Part shown: positions 62,629 to 64,000 of the stretch, in pieces
Numbering within the stretch: the stretch's first letter is position 1
Layout of the letters: every line of letters begins with the position of its first letter
Source: Istiophorus platypterus
Lineage: Eukaryota > Chordata > Actinopteri > Istiophoriformes > Istiophoridae
Assembly: GCA_016859345.1 (NCBI GenBank)
Contig: CM029129.1
Span: 14,538,899 to 14,602,898 of the forward strand
Direction: 5' to 3'
Length of the DNA: 64,000 bases
Made by a program: the position numbers and the translations under genes
Notes under the pieces: generated by a model
Database searches by the model: none
What the model saw: the letters and a program-made list of their open reading frames with translations, nothing else
What the model was told of the DNA's origin: nothing

Positions 62629-62728
62629 GTTATTGAAAAAGACAGAATGAGGAAGTCCCTGTTTTTCCTCTCCTGGGCTCTGCTCTGCTGCTGTTTGACT
62701 ACGCAGGCAGAGATCTTCACCTCTATAG
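62629..62728 (+). other. p4ha2: p4ha2 exon carrying the start codon
   Basis: This 100-nt exon is bounded by cattgcag|gttatt at 62628/62629 and atag|gtaggt at 62728/62729. The first 18 nt are untranslated and the remaining 82 nt code. Confidence 0.85.
62647..62728 (+). CDS. p4ha2: Prolyl 4-hydroxylase subunit alpha-2, first coding exon (5' end only)
   Basis: Collagen prolyl 4-hydroxylase alpha subunit: in the ER lumen, with protein disulfide isomerase as beta subunit, it converts X-Pro-Gly prolines of procollagen to 4-hydroxyproline using Fe(II), 2-oxoglutarate, O2 and ascorbate (family knowledge). Here only 27 codons plus one base are present: MRKSLFFLSWALLCCCLTTQ, then AEIFTSI. Residues 1-21 form a signal peptide (basic MRK, hydrophobic core, likely cleavage at QA|E). 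EIFTSIG matches the mature N-terminus of vertebrate P4HA proteins ((E/G)FFTSIG), and the exon break inside the Gly codon is where relatives break. The ATG has a purine at -3. QAE(I/F)FTSIG favours P4HA2 over P4HA1, as does the divergent pdlim4 neighbour. The peptide-substrate and catalytic dioxygenase domains lie beyond 64000. Confidence 0.85.
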
Positions 62729-64000
62729 GTAGGTTTAAAGAGAGATACAAATTTTTTTGGATCAAATGTTGCCTTAAAAGCTACAAGGAACCTTTAGCAT
62801 TTAATCTTACTAGAGGATATCTCTACATCATGTGGATATGCAAGCAGATAGTCCTGTATACAGTAGGCACAGGTGCCATTGGATATAGATTGTTACTGAG
62901 ACTTTCTTATCTCTATATACGTCCATCTGCACATTTCCTTATTCTGTTGCTATATTGGCTATGCTTTTTTGCTGTCTTATTTTAATGTGGTTACTGTCAG
63001 TGAACAACAAATGCAGTGGTTGAGTTTTTATGTATTTGTGTAAACTTTATTTCTTGCTTTACAATATGTCTGAATGCAAACCCAAGATTCCCAGAGTTCA
63101 AAGCTCAGTGTTTTTTAGGGAAAAATATCATCAGTTTGTCCCTGAAGCCAGGCAAACCTAGTGATATGGAATTATTCTTAATCCCATTCCTGTACCTTTG
63201 GCCACAAAACCCACAAAAAAGCATAGTAGTGTGGCTCTTACCCTTGCACAACACAGCTAGGCTATTTGATATTGGTAATTAGGAAAGAGCAGCTGCCTTT
63301 GCTGTCTCACACTGTAGATATTGCCCTGGAAAGGAGTTGAATGCTACATGTAGAGGAAAGGAGAGTTTTGTCTTTTCTTTGCCATTAAAAAAAAAATGAT
63401 TTGAATGGAGAATTTGGACTGAAGGGAAAAAAAGTCAGAGTTTATTTTCAGGTACCCTGAATAGCTTTTAAGATAAATAATTGTGGTCCACTGATTCCTT
63501 TTTACAAAACTGTGAAAAAATGGCTCAGTTTTGTGCACAGTTCTCAAAGATGGTATGATTTCTGTAGACGAGACTAGGATGTCTTGTCCCAACTTCAAAA
63601 AGAAACAACCTAAAGAGGTTGCAAAATCCCCCATAAAATTTATTTGCCTTTTTGCTATTTGCCTTTTTGCCATAACCTTTCTTCATTTAAAATATGAGGA
63701 GAGGATGACAGATTTACACAAACTGCTTTTGATATACAATACATGTAAATCAATTAACAGGCTGCACCTCATGTATTAAACACACTTAATTCACAAGTGC
63801 AGAATTACTGCACTTTGCCAGTCAGTTACATTGTTTGCATCCAGAAACAATTAAAGTTTTCATGGTTCCTGTTCCTTCTCCTCAAACACTCATGGATGAG
63901 CATATGATCAAAGCCCACAGTTTGAGGCTAAGCTAAAAATAAATCCTCAGCCAAAGTCTGAGGCAGCCAGTTGCAGCAAAAATATACTTTATAGGTCTTT
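62729..64000 (+). other. p4ha2: p4ha2 intron 2, partial
   Basis: Starts with donor gtaggt. No acceptor followed by the expected (H/Q)MTDLI(Y/H)xEKxLVxSLK segment was found before the edge. An MTDL string near 63707 is in an open frame but lacks a usable acceptor and the following residues. Confidence 0.75.

Noticed and set aside
63690..63779. MTDL string in an open frame downstream of the p4ha2 signal-peptide exon
   Set aside because: P4HA proteins continue (H/Q)MTDLI..EK.LV after FTSIG, but here the frame reads MTDLHKLLLIYN, with no AG acceptor in the needed phase just before it. Coincidence.

Overview
The window looks like a vertebrate, and specifically teleost fish, nuclear genome segment, probably a percomorph. 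Short exons sit in kilobase-scale introns with GT..AG borders. Dinucleotide microsatellites are dense, relics of fish-type Tc1 and hAT transposons are present, and two CpG-rich promoter islands stand out. No bacterial, phage or CRISPR features are visible.

Two protein-coding genes can be supported, arranged head to head and both cut by the window edges. (1) On the minus strand, five coding exons between 34645 and 1612 join in frame into the first 248 residues of a PDZ-LIM protein of the ALP subfamily, best matched to PDLIM4 (RIL). The exons give a complete PDZ domain, a ZM-like motif in a Gly/Asn/Tyr/His-rich linker, and the conserved VYKML...KQSGSF linker segment. The LIM-domain exons must lie beyond position 1. 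Its CpG-rich promoter lies around 34190-34960. (2) On the plus strand, a CpG island at about 55840-56990 leads into a probable non-coding leader exon ending near 57022. A coding exon at 62629-62728 carries the signal peptide and the first mature residues (EIFTSIG) of a collagen prolyl 4-hydroxylase alpha subunit, best matched to p4ha2. The rest of that gene lies beyond 64000. PDLIM4 and P4HA2 are also divergent neighbours in human 5q31, which supports both names.

Layout: 1-34645 is pdlim4 (introns of about 1.5, 10.6, 9.7 and 10.4 kb between the seen exons). About 34.96-55.84 kb is an intergenic spacer with no recognisable gene; at 39.7-41.8 kb it holds a decayed Tc1-like transposon with inverted repeats of roughly 220 bp, a duplicated 150-bp unit and a second Tc1-like end. 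From 55.84 kb to the end is the p4ha2 promoter, leader, first intron, signal-peptide exon and the start of intron 2. A hAT relic with a BED-finger remnant sits in pdlim4 intron 2 at 21.66-22.08 kb.

The two proteins are not known to act in one pathway. PDLIM4 is an actin/alpha-actinin-associated cytoskeletal adaptor. P4HA2 is the catalytic subunit of an ER enzyme that hydroxylates procollagen prolines. I saw no new multi-gene system. The most notable points are the ZM-like motif in the fish pdlim4 linker, a (TG)m-T-rich acceptor in front of the second PDZ exon, and an unusual ATG/AGG-repeat upstream ORF that would end in an ATGA overlap with the p4ha2 start codon if the inferred splice is right.
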